DNA of 64,000 bases from Platycnemis pennipes (Eukaryota; Arthropoda; Insecta; Odonata; Platycnemididae). The position numbers were made by a program, and so were the translations under genes. The notes beneath the pieces were generated by a model that had not been told where the DNA came from, made no database searches, and saw only the letters and a list, made by a program, of their open reading frames with translations. Below, piece by piece: positions 1-10,715 of the stretch. Location of the stretch: assembly GCA_933228895.1 (NCBI GenBank), contig OW121858.1:30279859-30343858 (forward strand). The letters run 5' to 3'. Each line of letters opens with the position of its first letter. The stretch's first letter is position 1.

Positions 1-872
1 GATTAATATGTGATTTCTCCGCATGATTTTTTTGCTGATAGTTGCTGTATGATGCCTCTGCCTCTACATTTCAAAGTAAACCTCCATTCGTGTAATTTTA
101 AAGTGGTAAAACTATGTTTATTTCTGGTTTTATATCTTTCAACACCCCAGAAATTAAAATTTCTCCGTGTCAGTCATGGTTGTACGTAAGGTATACCGTC
201 GAATAAATATTATTTGCCTTCCGTGGATTTTGAGATTGAATCCATTGATTTGTCTCCAAGTGCTTCGGCTTATATTTTAAGAAAAATCCACTTTTCTTCC
301 GAATTAAAGTTCTCATATGGTTTTCGGAAATACTTTAATGCAACTTACTGTTGATAGGTGCATGTTTTGAAAACTCACGCTTCAATATAGGAATATATTT
401 TGACCCAAGCCTTCGGTATTTGAAGTCAGTACTGTAGCCTCTCCTGACGGAGGTCTAATGATTTGTGGAATTGCGTAAAAGGACAATCCGCAAACAAGTC
501 CGCCAGGTGTAGGTGACGTTCTTCTGATGATTAATGTTTTCCACCGTTTGAGATAGCCTTGTAGTCTACGAATGTAGGAATTATGTCGCTTTATTTCAAG
601 CATCCGTTAAACTTTACATTGTATCCATTATTATTACCCATGAAAATTCGATCCGGAAAGGGGTTAAGGGCTGTAACCATCATTGTTTATCGACATTTCT
701 CTGTACGAAACGTACAGGTTAGTTGGACAGTTGATCATAGCACAATATTCACAGCCGGAAGGTTTATTTGCGACAGTTCTTTGTAGGACTTGAAAACATT
801 TAAAACAGACAACACACAAATTGGTGTTTTGAGTCTGGAATAACCTGTTTGCTGATGCCGATTTGATCAGTG
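1..872. other. No gene recognised (presumed intron)
   Basis: AT-rich sequence with only short unconvincing reading frames on either strand. If the Myt1-like exons downstream are right, this is intron sequence of that gene. I recognise no repeat family here. Confidence 0.5.
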
Positions 873-972
873 TGCCAGATAAGGAAAGAGCTGTGCCGCG
901 TTGATTTCTCGCTCAGGGCTGTTGTGCCATTGTTTGCTCTCTGCATCACTGACGTGTCGCCTATCCCCGAAG

Positions 973-1161
973 GTGGTAACCCTAATTCTGTTGGCGCCAC
1001 TGCCTCTCCCGTCACTGCAGTTGCCGCTGTGGCAGCGGCTGCAGCAGCGGCCGCGGCGGCCGCTGCGCATTCGACGACGCGCAAGCAGCAGCAAGCGCAG
1101 CAGGGGAAGTACGGCGAGGAGATGCACAGCGTGTATGGAAAGGGAGCGCACAGCAACGCAG
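973..1161 (+). CDS. Candidate internal exon of a Myt1-family gene (poly-Ala segment)
   Basis: A GC-rich island in AT-rich DNA. The open frame encodes a Gly/Asn/Ser/Thr stretch, a run of about 14 alanines around positions 1020-1070, then a Gln/Lys-rich segment (RKQQQAQQGKYGEE) and YGKGAHSNA. It ends at a consensus donor, CAG|gtgggt, with GT at 1162-1163, in phase 1. This matches the phase of the acceptor at 9801/9802, so the split codon would be G+GG (Gly). The 5' boundary is uncertain: an AG at 971-972 or one at 915-916 could both be the acceptor. No zinc-finger cysteines are present. Assignment to the Myt1-like gene rests on strand, composition and phase, not homology. It could instead belong to an unrelated gene or be a fortuitous frame. 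The frame also runs on into the downstream 72-bp repeats, but that part is probably intron. Confidence 0.5.
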
Positions 1162-1244
1162 GTGGGTGCGGAATCGAACAGTTCAAAGTTCCGCTTACTC
1201 AAACATGCGCAGCTTCAGTATTTAGGAGAGCAGTCCTCACACCA

Positions 1245-1800
1245 GGCATGTTAATGCGCAGTCTGATGCTAGGTGGGAATTTTGTGGTGTATGAGATTGA
1301 ATTGAGAGGGAAAACAGGTGTGTTAATGCGCAGTCTGATGCTAGGTGGGAATTTTGTGGTGTACGGGAATGAATCACAACAAAAAACAGGCATGTCAATG
1401 AATAGTGTGATGCACGGTGGGAATTTTTTGGTGTATGGGATTGAATTGAGAGGGAAAACAGGCATGTTAATGCGCAGTCTGATGCTAGGTGGGATTTTTG
1501 TGGGGCATGGGAATGAATTGAGAGGGAAAGCAGGCATGTTAATGCGCATTCTGATGCACCATGGGAACTTTTTGATGCATGGGAACATATTGAGAGGGAT
1601 AATGAGACATGTTAATGCGCAGTCTGATGCTAGGTGGGATTTTTGTGGTGTACGGGAATGAATTGAGAGGGAAAGCAGGCATGTTAATGCGCATTCTGAT
1701 GCACCATGGGAACTTTTTGATGCATGGGAACATATTGAGAGGGATAATGAGGCATGTTAATGTGTAATCTGATGCGCGGTGGGAATTTTGTGGTGTACAG
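1245..1800. repeat. 72-bp tandem repeat array
   Basis: About eight units of 72-73 bp, with TTAATGCGCAGTCTGATGC recurring at 1251, 1323, 1467, 1539 and 1612. Two unit variants alternate, so part of the array behaves as a 145-bp dimer. Because the period is divisible by three, long open frames run through it on both strands (24-residue repeats such as MRSLMLGGNFVVYG). I treat these as a by-product of periodicity rather than a gene. Confidence 0.85.
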
Positions 1801-2379
1801 GAATGAATTGGAACAGATTCCCATACAAAGATTAGCCCCTATTCTCATGCCATGTAATTTCAATTTTTTTATGGCACCTATGACAGCGCAGTTTATTGCC
1901 TGCTGTGAAGCTGCTATACAACATTTTAGCTTTACGTTAGTAAAATTTGTTTATAGCAAACAGAAAGCATTGTGATTATAAGATAGAATGACCATCAAAG
2001 CATTTTTTTCTACTAAATCAGTGAAAAACATTACAGTAATCCACACATAATATGAAATTAATCCAACCCGGATAATTAAGGACTTGCAAAGAACTCGCTG
2101 ATGTACTACTCGCTGTGAAACATACAGTATGTGATTTTATTCAATCTTTAATTCATCCAGGATGAGAAATACTTCAAATGTGAGCTTAAAACTCTAAATG
2201 GGAAAATTTCCTTGCTATTATTTTGGTTAAGAACAGTATAGTTACTAGATTTTGGTGGTTAACAATGATGTTCCGTAATAGTTTGCGATACAAGATTCGT
2301 ACAGGACTCTAGGATGAAGGAATGTAAATAAAAAATAAGTTAATAACTGGTAAACAATCATCAATCGACAATCCTAATG

Positions 2380-2850
2380 TTGCTTAGAGACGCAGCCCTC
2401 CACTCGATTATTCTATCGCCAACCTGTCATATTTACTTAATTCTTCACTTTCATATCCTTCACGACCTGTTCCATATATCTCATACGAGACCTGCCTTTT
2501 TGATTCTTCCCGTTCACTTTTCCCTCTACGAACATCAGGTTATCATGTCTTAAGATATGTCCGATTAAGTCCTCTCTTTAGAGTTTTCAGCAGACTTCTC
2601 TGTTCTCTCCCACTCTTCTGAGCACTTCCTCGTTACTCACTCGGTCGATCATTTTACAATCTTCATCATTCTTTTGTTCATGTCTGATGTTTCAAATGCT
2701 TCCAGCCTTGACTTCTCCACTGCTGTCATCATGTGACAATTCCTCACCGTCAGTGAAAGAAACGTGCTCCAAATGTACGTTCTGAAGAAGTGTTTCCTTG
2801 CTTCTATACGCTTGTAATTTCCAGCTAATAGTATAGTCCAAATAATAGAT
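2380..2850 (-). mobile_element. Non-LTR retrotransposon RT C-terminal fragment (decayed)
   Basis: Reverse-strand translation gives broken pieces of the region downstream of the catalytic core of non-LTR reverse transcriptases: AFE..M..RRM, VSNEEVLRRVGE, LIGHILRHD, VEGKVNGK and YMEQVVKDMK, separated by stops and frameshifts. The copy at 38376-38830 has the same motif order. Clearly non-functional. Confidence 0.75.
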
Positions 2851-3704
2851 TCTACTTTAGTTACAAAAGAAGCCCTCTCTGCCTGGGCTGTTGTACTGAG
2901 AACTACAGTGCAACTTCTTTAAAACGAGACTTCACGGTGCCCTAGAAAACGTTCGCTATAGTGAATTATCGTCTTACCGAGGTTGTTGTAAGTAATCACC
3001 ATGAAACCTATAGTCAACAATTTTCTAGGAATTGGTTTGGTGTGGTGGCGGAAGAATATCCACCCGGAGAGTCTGAGCACAAATCCCGAAGGAAGGGGAA
3101 AGTTTTTGCAGTAATTCATATCCCTACTTAATTTACCTATTAAGGCATTAGATCCAAAATTGATTGTTGGTAAGTTTCAGAAAGAATGGATGTCGTGTTC
3201 AGTTGTGGATAGCGACATCGTTGAAAGTCTTTGACTTTGGCTGTTGACACTTGTACACTAATTGTAGATTTAAATATTCCTGCATCATTAATTACTCTGT
3301 GACTTTTCCTGGATTAAGTGAAAGGTGTTAATCGTCATGGCCAAAGATCAGTTGTACCTGCTCTAAAAAATGCAAAAAGCCTCAAATTTCCGACCATTTT
3401 CCCAAATGCACAACTCACCAAGCTACTCTTTTCTAATGCTCGTTCCATTTTCTAATGTTCATTCCATAATTTTGATTAGTTTCGCCAAAAATTTAAACAA
3501 TAACTGATAAATCAAAATTGTATTGCCTTTATTACTAACCTTTGGGCTTTCCCTTGGTTGGTCTTAATTTTTATGATCAGTATGTTCACGTTCTTCGCGA
3601 CATTTCACAGAAGCCGTTTGGATTAACGTGTTGCATTTGTTTCAGCAGACGAAAAGAGACTGTGGAAGGGGTGAAAGGGATCCTGCCTTGGAGGGCGTTG
3701 CAAT
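2851..3704. other. Intronic stretch, no gene; possible terminal fragment of a pogo-like element
   Basis: AT-rich. At 2905 a CAGTGCAACTTCTTTAAAAC segment preceded by TA resembles the end of a TA-inserting pogo/Tigger-like element, but I found no partner end. The rest shows nothing recognisable. Confidence 0.3.
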
Positions 3705-4230
3705 TAGAGATGGGCAACTTAGTAAATCACCGTGGTATTTTTCGTAAATTACCAACACCCCTGAAAATTACCGTAATGAACGGTAATTTTCAGAAAAGTT
3801 CTTTTTCAGAAAATTTCTTCCTCACGAAGAAACCATTGGAATGGGTAATATTATAAATTAAGAAGCTAAAACGATTTTGTTTACAATGTGTCCATGATTA
3901 ATTCCAATTCTTTCAGAGTAAAATAACAAATGCACATTGCGCAGAGGTATGTCTTTGGAACGAAAATTTCTCATAGTGTGACAAAAGAGAGGCAAATTGC
4001 GTGTTGCTGCCAACTTCGTTTTAATTTTTTTAATGAGTTATAATAGATAAACGTCGTGATATGTTTGATATAAGCGTTGGCATTTATATCTCAATGCTAT
4101 TTGATTTCGTTTGGAGTCCTCTGATAAGGATTTGCAGCTCAAAACTTTAAATTACCGGGAAATTACGGTAATTTTCGAAAATAACTGTAATTTACCGCAA
4201 TTGAAAATTACAGTAATTTACCCATCTCTA
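3705..4230. mobile_element. hAT-type MITE, copy 1 (526 bp)
   Basis: Terminal inverted repeats TAGAGATGGG at both ends, with an exact 8-bp target duplication GTTGCAAT (3697-3704 and 4231-4238), the hAT signature. It has no coding capacity. Inside are GTAATTTTC/GAAAATTAC inverted motifs and a central block shared with 39211-39890 and 62963-63523. Confidence 0.95.
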
Positions 4231-4363
4231 GTTGCAATGGCGGGGGTCAACACCAAAAGGGTCTCGTAGAAACCGTATTGTTTTACGTGGCAATTGACGG
4301 TTCCCCTGCAATCTCTCGTAATGGCAGGGGTCTCGCAATAGGCCATACTCGTACTACCGCGAT

Positions 4364-4502
4364 TACACTGTATTTCCTTTTTGCTTCGTCCTTCATTGGT
4401 TATTCTTCTTCCCAGATAACAACAGAACTCTTTCACCTCTTCCAGGTGTTGTTTTCCTAGTTTAACATTGGTTTTGGCCTCTTCGCTCTGGCTGCACGCC
4501 AA
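4364..4502 (-). mobile_element. Non-LTR retrotransposon RT fragment
   Basis: Reverse-strand peptide includes LGKQHLEEVKEFCCYLG followed by RRITNEGRSKKEI. This matches the F.YLG..IT.DGR...EI segment downstream of the catalytic core in non-LTR reverse transcriptases. It is a short remnant, and probably the same family as 2380-2850 and 38376-38830. Confidence 0.7.
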
Positions 4503-5557
4503 AAGCTTAGTTTTCTACAAGTTTTTTGTGGCAAATTCGCATGCGAGCAAATTAGAAAATGTTCTAATCTGATATTACATGCATTCGCGCAAGTTTGAAG
4601 ATTATTTCTATCACTAGATGGTGCAGAGGTAGTGGCAACGAACTGCCTGGGGAATTCTAGCGATTAAATAAGTTGTGTGACGATTGAGTTGGGTGATTTT
4701 TGTTTGCACTCAACTCCTTAGGTAGTGAATAAAGTGCAATAATGATGAATTATGGGCAATTAATCACATGGAAAATTAAATTTTGTGCGTAAAGGAAGAA
4801 CCTGTTACCTTGGCCCACATCCATTCATTCGTGGTGCAAATTTTGGGCTAAGTATACGGGACTAGGGTCTCCACTATTGTATGTTTAGACTATTATGGCT
4901 TAGAAATGTATATTTTTAAAGTGGTGGTAATTTATCGCATCTTTCATGTCCAATTAATTGCCACTTAACAGATCTTGACGTTATGCGATATATTGATGGT
5001 ATCACGGTTACTGAATGGTATATTGTCACTGACATAATGCACCGTGATAAGCTGTCAAGCAAGCGTCCTTACAATTTTGTAGGTCATGGACTTTCGCAGA
5101 CAACTAACTGCTGAAACGGAATCAATATCTGCTTGCGCAGTTTCAATGACTCCGTTTAAAACGGCCTTAAAGTGACTACTAGCGAGGAAGGAATGCTTCG
5201 AAATTTACAAAGTAATTTAAGAATGCTTCTTCGAAATAAATATTACTCCTGTGTACGAGTTCCTTACCGACTCATATTCTGCGTAGTGAAGTTTGATTCC
5301 TTGATAACCTTCTGCTCATTTCACTTATGATTGCAATGATTTTTTCTGTATGTACTTGTCTTTTCTGAATTGTAGCAAATGGACTTGCTTTTAGACTATT
5401 CTTTATAGTTTTGAACTAGCTCATTTTTTTCCTCTACCGATAGACCCCGTCCGGCATTTTTCATCACAGCGTGGCATACCCTTTGTCGTTTTAGTGATTT
5501 CGTAACCTCTGCGTTATACCACCTTAATACACACTAATATGATATGATATGTACATA
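4503..5557. repeat. Non-coding stretch with one copy of a dispersed repeat (4970-5175)
   Basis: The segment around 4970-5175 (CTTGACGTTATGCGATATAT through GACTCCGTTTAAAACGGCC) is repeated with substitutions at about 44420-44645. The GCCGTTTTA-type end suggests one terminus of a nonautonomous DNA transposon. The rest is AT-rich with nothing recognised. Confidence 0.6.
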
Positions 5558-5998
5558 TCACACACCACTAATATATTTACTTGGTACGTATTTATTAGCT
5601 GCATTACGGGTGACCTCAAGAAATTCTCTCCACGAATCCTCTGTATTTAATCCTTTGCTTTGTTCGCTAAATACATTAAACGCTTCCCTTAATTCCTCTT
5701 TCATACCATCGTAATTAGCCTTGCCAAATAAGTATACCCTCCTCCTTGGTTTATAATGTCTTTCAACGCCTGCAATAAATTTCGCATGCACTATTTTATG
5801 ATCACTAATTCCTGTGTCTGTAACTGTATTTAGAACTCTTTCGGGTATATTTGTTGCTAATAAGTCTAGAATGTTGTTTCCCCTGGTCGGGTCTGTTACT
5901 AGCTGTTGTAAAGAATGTGACGTAAAGGTGTTCAACAGTGATTCGCAGAGTTCCTTATCCTGACCTCCTGTTATGAAACTACACGTATACACGTACAC
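5558..5998 (-). mobile_element. Non-LTR retrotransposon apurinic-like endonuclease domain (C-terminal fragment)
   Basis: An open frame of 146 residues containing LVTDPTRGNNILDLLATN and the catalytic-site motif GISDHKIV. These are hallmarks of the end of the endonuclease/exonuclease/phosphatase domain of CR1/Jockey-like elements, followed by the usual YKPRRRVYLF linker. The upstream half of the nuclease and the reverse transcriptase are missing. It is a 5'- and 3'-truncated copy inside the presumed Myt1-like intron. Confidence 0.85.
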
Positions 5999-7004
5999 AA
6001 ACCGAAACTACACGTATTCCAATCTATCGAAGGGAGATCTAAAGGGGTTCTGAAGTATTTATACAGAGGACAAATATTTTTAAAACGTTTATTTTTATTT
6101 TTTTATGTTCTGTGGCAAATCCACCTAAGAACTACAATAAGAGCCGTAATAAGAATAATAAGACAAGTAAGGCATTTGCAATTGTCACAGCAAGTATGTA
6201 CGTACATGAAGATGACAGAAAAAAAATAAATTACAAGATACATACATGAAATGTGCATATCATGTGTTCAGTCACAGGAAAAATAACTAGGGAAAATACA
6301 TGAGAGATACATATGGCATCATGTCATGTATTAAGGAAAACTGCCATACTAGTCTGGAGGAAGAGGGTGTAGACTTCTTTGTCACATTTTGAATCCCGTG
6401 ATGATGCATGACCAATATGAAAAAAAAACTGAAGAAAGGCACTAAAACAATTGACTACGACACTGCCCTCTTAAGTTAATTTCACGCTAATTCAAATTCG
6501 ACCAACTCTTACGCTAATTTTTCCGCAAGATGGGTTTCGCGCTAATTTTTAATGCAACGGGGCGATATATCAGCCCATTATAAAAATATTGTTCAACTTA
6601 TAAATATTTATTAGTTTATGTACGTAACATAACATATATACGTAACGTAATAATGTATAAATATTTATTATTAGTTCAAAATATTATGACACTGAAATAA
6701 TAACATTTATTTTTCAGTCAATGTAAAAACCCACATATGGATTTACAAAAAAATAGCCTCAAAATGTTTCTTTTTTCCTAAGGTGCAAAGTTTTATTGAA
6801 TTAATCCTCCGCATTTCTCTCTAGTACCCCAGGAAGAAGGCTAGTGCTGAGAGCGTTAAATGTGTAGTACAAACAATTTTATGCTGTTTATAAACAAAAG
6901 TTGTATTTTTTAATTTCTTTATAGCTAGTGTGTTTTTAATGAGATGTGAACAATTAAACTGTTTATAATCCATTAAGAATGATATAATTTACCCAGTGAG
7001 GAAA
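5999..7004. other. AT-rich intronic stretch, nothing recognised
   Basis: No exon-like frame, no terminal repeats identified. Short A and T runs are common. Confidence 0.4.
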
Positions 7005-7530
7005 TGGGGGCGTTTACTCAAAACCAAAATTGCAATTTTGTACACAAATACGTTAGATGGAAACGAAAAAAGAATTTTAGTGAAAAAATTAATCTTCTAA
7101 CCGCAACCATTCACTCATAATTCAAAAATTAAAATGAGCAAAAGGTGACGCCCAACAAAGAAGCTGCTGTGATATCATTGATGTCATTTTCCTCCCATCC
7201 TTGACTGCTTTTAGGGGAAGGGAAGAAAGTGGAGAGGGGTTCTCGGAAGGACTGCTCGTGCAGATGCTGTCGCAACTGTCCTATTGGTAGAGTCAGCTGT
7301 GTTGTCCCCCCATTGCGATAAGGCGAAGTAGCTTCCTTGGGCTCAGTTGTGATTGGATGAAGTCGATATACGTCAAAGGTTGCACCACGCCCACTTTTCT
7401 GAAAGGGTTAATAAAACATCAATTTTTTGCCGCTTATAACTCGACAGATAATTGACGGAAAAATATGGGTCTTTTTATTTTACAAACTCTATCAGATTCA
7501 TCAATTTTTAAAAAATTTGGTAAAGGACCC
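7005..7530. mobile_element. Nonautonomous DNA element family R1, copy 1
   Basis: Begins GGGGGCGTTTACTC and ends GGTAAAGGACCC, giving an imperfect inverted terminal motif (GGG.C.TTTAC). Contains the marker block AGGTTGCACCACGCCCAC. Other copies: inverted partial at 8238-8606, 3' half at 36556-36752, full length at 49601-50089. No coding capacity. The target duplication could not be fixed. Confidence 0.7.
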
Positions 7531-7606
7531 ATTTCCTTCTGAAAAGTGCTCTACAGCCAGAGGGAAAAAAATGATATTGGAACTAACATTTTGAGTAAAT
7601 TAAATA

Positions 7607-8068
7607 CAGTTAAACTCGGATATAACGATATCCAAGGGACCAAATGCTTTTGCTCGTAATATCCGTTACTCGTTATATCCGTTACAAGTAGCAACATGAA
7701 CTGTCACTCACTGTATTCCCCTTTTTCACGTGCTCACACTTACTACGATTCTTATGCAGAGGTGATAAGATAACAAATATTAATGTAAGGTGATTGACAT
7801 TACAAAATGAACAATTTATTCAGTAAACAACCCACATACATGCTAAATTTACAAGAAAAAGTCCTTGGTATGACAGTACAGCCACTGCTCATACATTTGG
7901 ACCATAGATTTGCTCGTTATAACCGTATGGCTCTCTAATACAGTCTCGTTTTAACCGTTATATAATATATTGTTCATAAAACACATTATTCCCAAACAAC
8001 CCTCCTCTCTTTCCTCGCAATAGCCAAGATCTCGTTTTAACCGTGCTCGTTATAAATGAGTTTGACTG
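7607..8068. mobile_element. pogo/Tigger-like nonautonomous element (462 bp)
   Basis: Flanked by TA (7605-7606 and 8069-8070). Ends CAGTTAAACTCGGATATAAC and, reverse-complemented, CAGTCAAACTCATTTATAAC. CAGT termini with TA duplication fit pogo/Tigger-like Tc1-mariner relatives. No transposase remains. Confidence 0.85.
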
Positions 8069-8237
8069 TATATTTTTCTTATCATATCCTTAGTAGGCTT
8101 TTTGAGCTGGGAGGAAGTTCTGCAAGATCAATGAGACTGGAAGAATTATTTGGTGATAAATTTGCACTATTTTGAGAAAAAATGAGAAGAAACCGATATA
8201 AGAATATGCTGTTTGCCTTCAAGACAGGATCTTTGAT

Positions 8238-8606
8238 CCTGCGTCCTCGTGAAAACCAACGTCCAATCACAACCGAGCCCACAAAGCTACTTCGTCTCAT
8301 CGCAAATGGGGGAATAATACAGCTGACCCTGCCAATGGGAGTGGTTCTTAAGACAGCATCTGTGCGAGCATACCTTCCAAGAACCCCCCTCCACTCCTTT
8401 CCCTTCTCCTAAAAAAAGTAATAGGAGGGGAGGAAAATTACATCAATGTTATCACATCAGCTTCTTTGGTGGGCGTGACCTTTTGCTTATTTTAATTTTT
8501 GATTTATGAGTGAATGGTTGTGGTTAGAAGATTAATTTTTTCACTGAATTTCCTTTGTTGATTCCCTCTAACGATTTCGTGTACAAGTGATCGCATTGAG
8601 GGGGCT
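8238..8606. mobile_element. R1 family partial copy, inverted
   Basis: Reverse-complement match to the first two-thirds of the element at 7005-7530, including the block around GGCGTGACCTTTTGCTTATT. The left end is truncated. A short open frame on the plus strand is a by-product. Confidence 0.7.
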
Positions 8607-8751
8607 TCTTCTCATTGGTTAATAGATAGGAGTGGGTAAGGGTGCAGTGTCCTACTCTAAGCCGAGCGATAGTTACTTTCTCAGGGGGAATAATTCTCAC
8701 AGAATATGACCAAGCTAACGCTACAGACTTCATTTCACTCTGCTTATTATT

Positions 8752-9569
8752 CAGGGTTTATAGGAACCTGGAAATCCTGGAAAACCTGGAAAAGTCAGGG
8801 AAAATGAAAAAGGTCATGTAAATCCTGGTAAAGTCAGGGAATTTAACGTGTGGTCAGGGAAAAATCACAAAATGTTTAAATTTATCACCTGGAAATGCCA
8901 AGAGATGGAAAACTGCACATAGGAGTGTAAGGTGGGGTGAAGGAGGGGACGGCTAGCCTCAGGCCGGCTTCGCTGTGGAGGAGGCAGCCCTATTCTGGTT
9001 CTTTCTGGCTATAGTCTGCACGATTTGGTGAAAAGATTGGCGAAAGGTGTGCGCATTCATATTTTCATTTTCATTGGCTAGTGATTTCGCCAGGAATGCT
9101 TCGCTTTGTCCCTCTGGTGATGAAAAAGTTATTCTCAGTCAAATTTGAAGTCACTTAGCCAAATTTGTAGAAGGATGTGAGGAAGAAAAAATCAAGATTG
9201 ATTCAAAGAGCTACTTTAACATGACATCAGGTTTGAAGGAAAAGCCAGGTTAGCCCTCTTTGCATACATTTTTCTGCAATTAAAACCCTTTCTGAAGGCA
9301 TATCAATGTAAGGAATGATAATTTTTATTTTGTTGACTTAAAGTTGTTGATCCCTTATTACTGGAAGTTCATATGATTAATATGAGAATAAACCTACAAT
9401 ATTTCATAACTTTAGACTTCTCTGCTTCCTCACTACCACTTTTATCTCTATAAATGACCAAAATCTTGGGAGTTTTCAGGCGCTCAAAAGTCAGGGAAAA
9501 TCACTTATAATGGTCTGGAAATCCTGGAAAAGTCAGGGAAAATGAAAATGAAAACTCCTATAAACCCTG
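8752..9569. mobile_element. CAGGG-ended DNA transposon, copy 1 (818 bp)
   Basis: Ends CAGGGTTTATAGGA and TCCTATAAACCCTG form perfect terminal inverted repeats. A 5-bp duplication TTATT flanks it (8747-8751, 9570-9574). Subterminal regions are packed with TCAGGGAAAA / TCCTGGAAA motifs in both orientations. The second copy is at 21981-22783. Non-coding. Confidence 0.9.
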
Positions 9570-9588
9570 TTATTTCAAAGTGTCCACA

Positions 9589-9714
9589 GTCTCGTGTTAA
9601 CCATTATATAATATATTGCTCATAAAATGCATTATTTCCATACAAACCTTCTCTCTTTCCTCGCAATAGCTGAGATCTCGTTTTAACCGTGCTCGTTATA
9701 ACTGAGTTAGACTG
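9589..9714. mobile_element. 3' fragment of the 7607-8068 pogo-like family
   Basis: Matches the last 130 bp of 7607-8068 and ends with the same terminus (AGTTAGACTG followed by TA at 9715-9716). The left part is absent. It ends about 90 bp before a host exon acceptor. Confidence 0.75.
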
Positions 9715-9801
9715 TAGAACCATAAATTCACAGCAAAATTAAGAGGTGAAAGGTTTAAGTGTTGATTCCTGACTCTGACGTGCTCTTCCGATCGCCTTCA
9801 G

Positions 9802-10028
9802 GGATGGAGCTGCTTCCGTCGACGGCAGCCGGGGAAGGAGGTGGGGGCGGAGGGGGGGAAGGTGGTGGGGGAGGCGGGGGAGGCGGGGAGGGGAATGGGG
9901 AGGACTTGATGACGCTGGAGGCGGAGATCTCGGAGCTGCAGCGGGAGAATGCGCGAGTCGAGTCTCAGATGATGAGGCTGCGATCGGACATCACCGCCAT
10001 GGAGGCGCACCTGCGGCAGGGTGACAAG
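9802..10028 (+). CDS. Myt1-like: Myt1-family transcription factor, coiled-coil exon
   Basis: Exon between acceptor ...cgccttcag (AG at 9800-9801) and donor AAG|gtgagc (GT at 10029). It enters in phase 1 and leaves in phase 0. It encodes a Gly/Glu low-complexity segment (poly-GGN run at about 9838-9900), then a leucine-zipper-like coiled coil: LEAEISELQRENARVES, LRSDITAMEAHLRQGDK. Together with the next exon this matches the C-terminal Myt1 domain of vertebrate MYT1/MYT1L/ST18, whose coiled coil also runs up to an LP motif before a conserved tail. These are nuclear C2HC zinc-finger proteins that act in neuronal differentiation, and the coiled coil is thought to mediate protein contacts. The ATG at 9804 is internal, not a start. 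The family call comes from motif memory and has not been checked by alignment. Confidence 0.85.
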
Positions 10029-10145
10029 GTGAGCGTTTGGGGGCTTTCGGGAGGAGAAAATCTGTCTTGCTCCCTATGCTTGCAGATTTTTTCAGGCTCA
10101 GTCAAGGTTTCCATTTTACATTATTTTTGCTCCTAAACTCATGCT

Positions 10146-10600
10146 TTAAAGTTTCCGGAATGTTGCCAAAAAGGTGCCTGAAAGTTGATATTGTGTTTGC
10201 AAAAAGTTGTTATAATGTTGCCAAAAACTTGATAGAAAGTTGCCAAAAAGTTGATAGAAAGTAGCCAAAAAGTTGATATAAAGTTGCCAAATAGTTGGTA
10301 GAAAGTTGCAAAAATTTTGATTGTATGTTGCCAAACGTTTATGGAATATTGTCAAAAACCTAATAGAAAGTTGCCAAAAAGTTGATAGAAAGTTGCCAAA
10401 AAGTGATAGAAAGTTGCCAAAAAGTGATAGAAAGTTACCAAAAAGTTGATAGAAAGTTGCCAAAAAGTGATAGAAAGTTGCCAAAAAGTTGATTGAGTGT
10501 TGCCATAAGTTGGTAGAAAGTTGCCATGTAGTTGAAAGTTTCAGAAAAGTTGATAGAATATAAAGATAGTTGATTGTAAGTTGCGAGAAAGGTTGGCATG
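10146..10600. repeat. 22-bp minisatellite, intronic array A
   Basis: About 20 units of a 22-bp repeat, consensus AGTTGCCAAAAAGTTGATAG plus AA, with frequent 1-3 base variants. It lies in the intron (10029-10715) just before the last coding exon of the Myt1-like gene. Array B (11752-12122) has the same unit and orientation on the other side of that exon. Confidence 0.95.
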
Positions 10601-10715
10601 GAACATTTGATGTTTGGGAGAAAACTCTCAATATGTGTACAAATCCATTTTTCCCTTTGCGCACTGAATATCTGTCCATCATCAACACCCTTTTCCTTCA
10701 ATGTCCACACTTAAG

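Noticed and set aside
800..1202. Minus-strand frames with poly-Ala or Arg/Cys-rich peptides
   Set aside because: They are shadows of the GC-rich trinucleotide-repeat exon on the plus strand, with no supported splice context.
870..1661. 263-residue plus-strand open frame as a single gene
   Set aside because: The second half is made of 72-bp tandem repeats that are also open on the other strand, and a consensus donor at 1161/1162 ends the plausible exon first.
2905..3000. Full pogo-like element starting at CAGTGCAACTTC
   Set aside because: Only one possible end was found; no inverted partner before the next annotated element.
10146..10710. Minus-strand frames rich in FYQLFGNFLS repeats (also 11640-12117)
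   Set aside because: They are produced by the 22-bp minisatellite; no start, domain or splice evidence.
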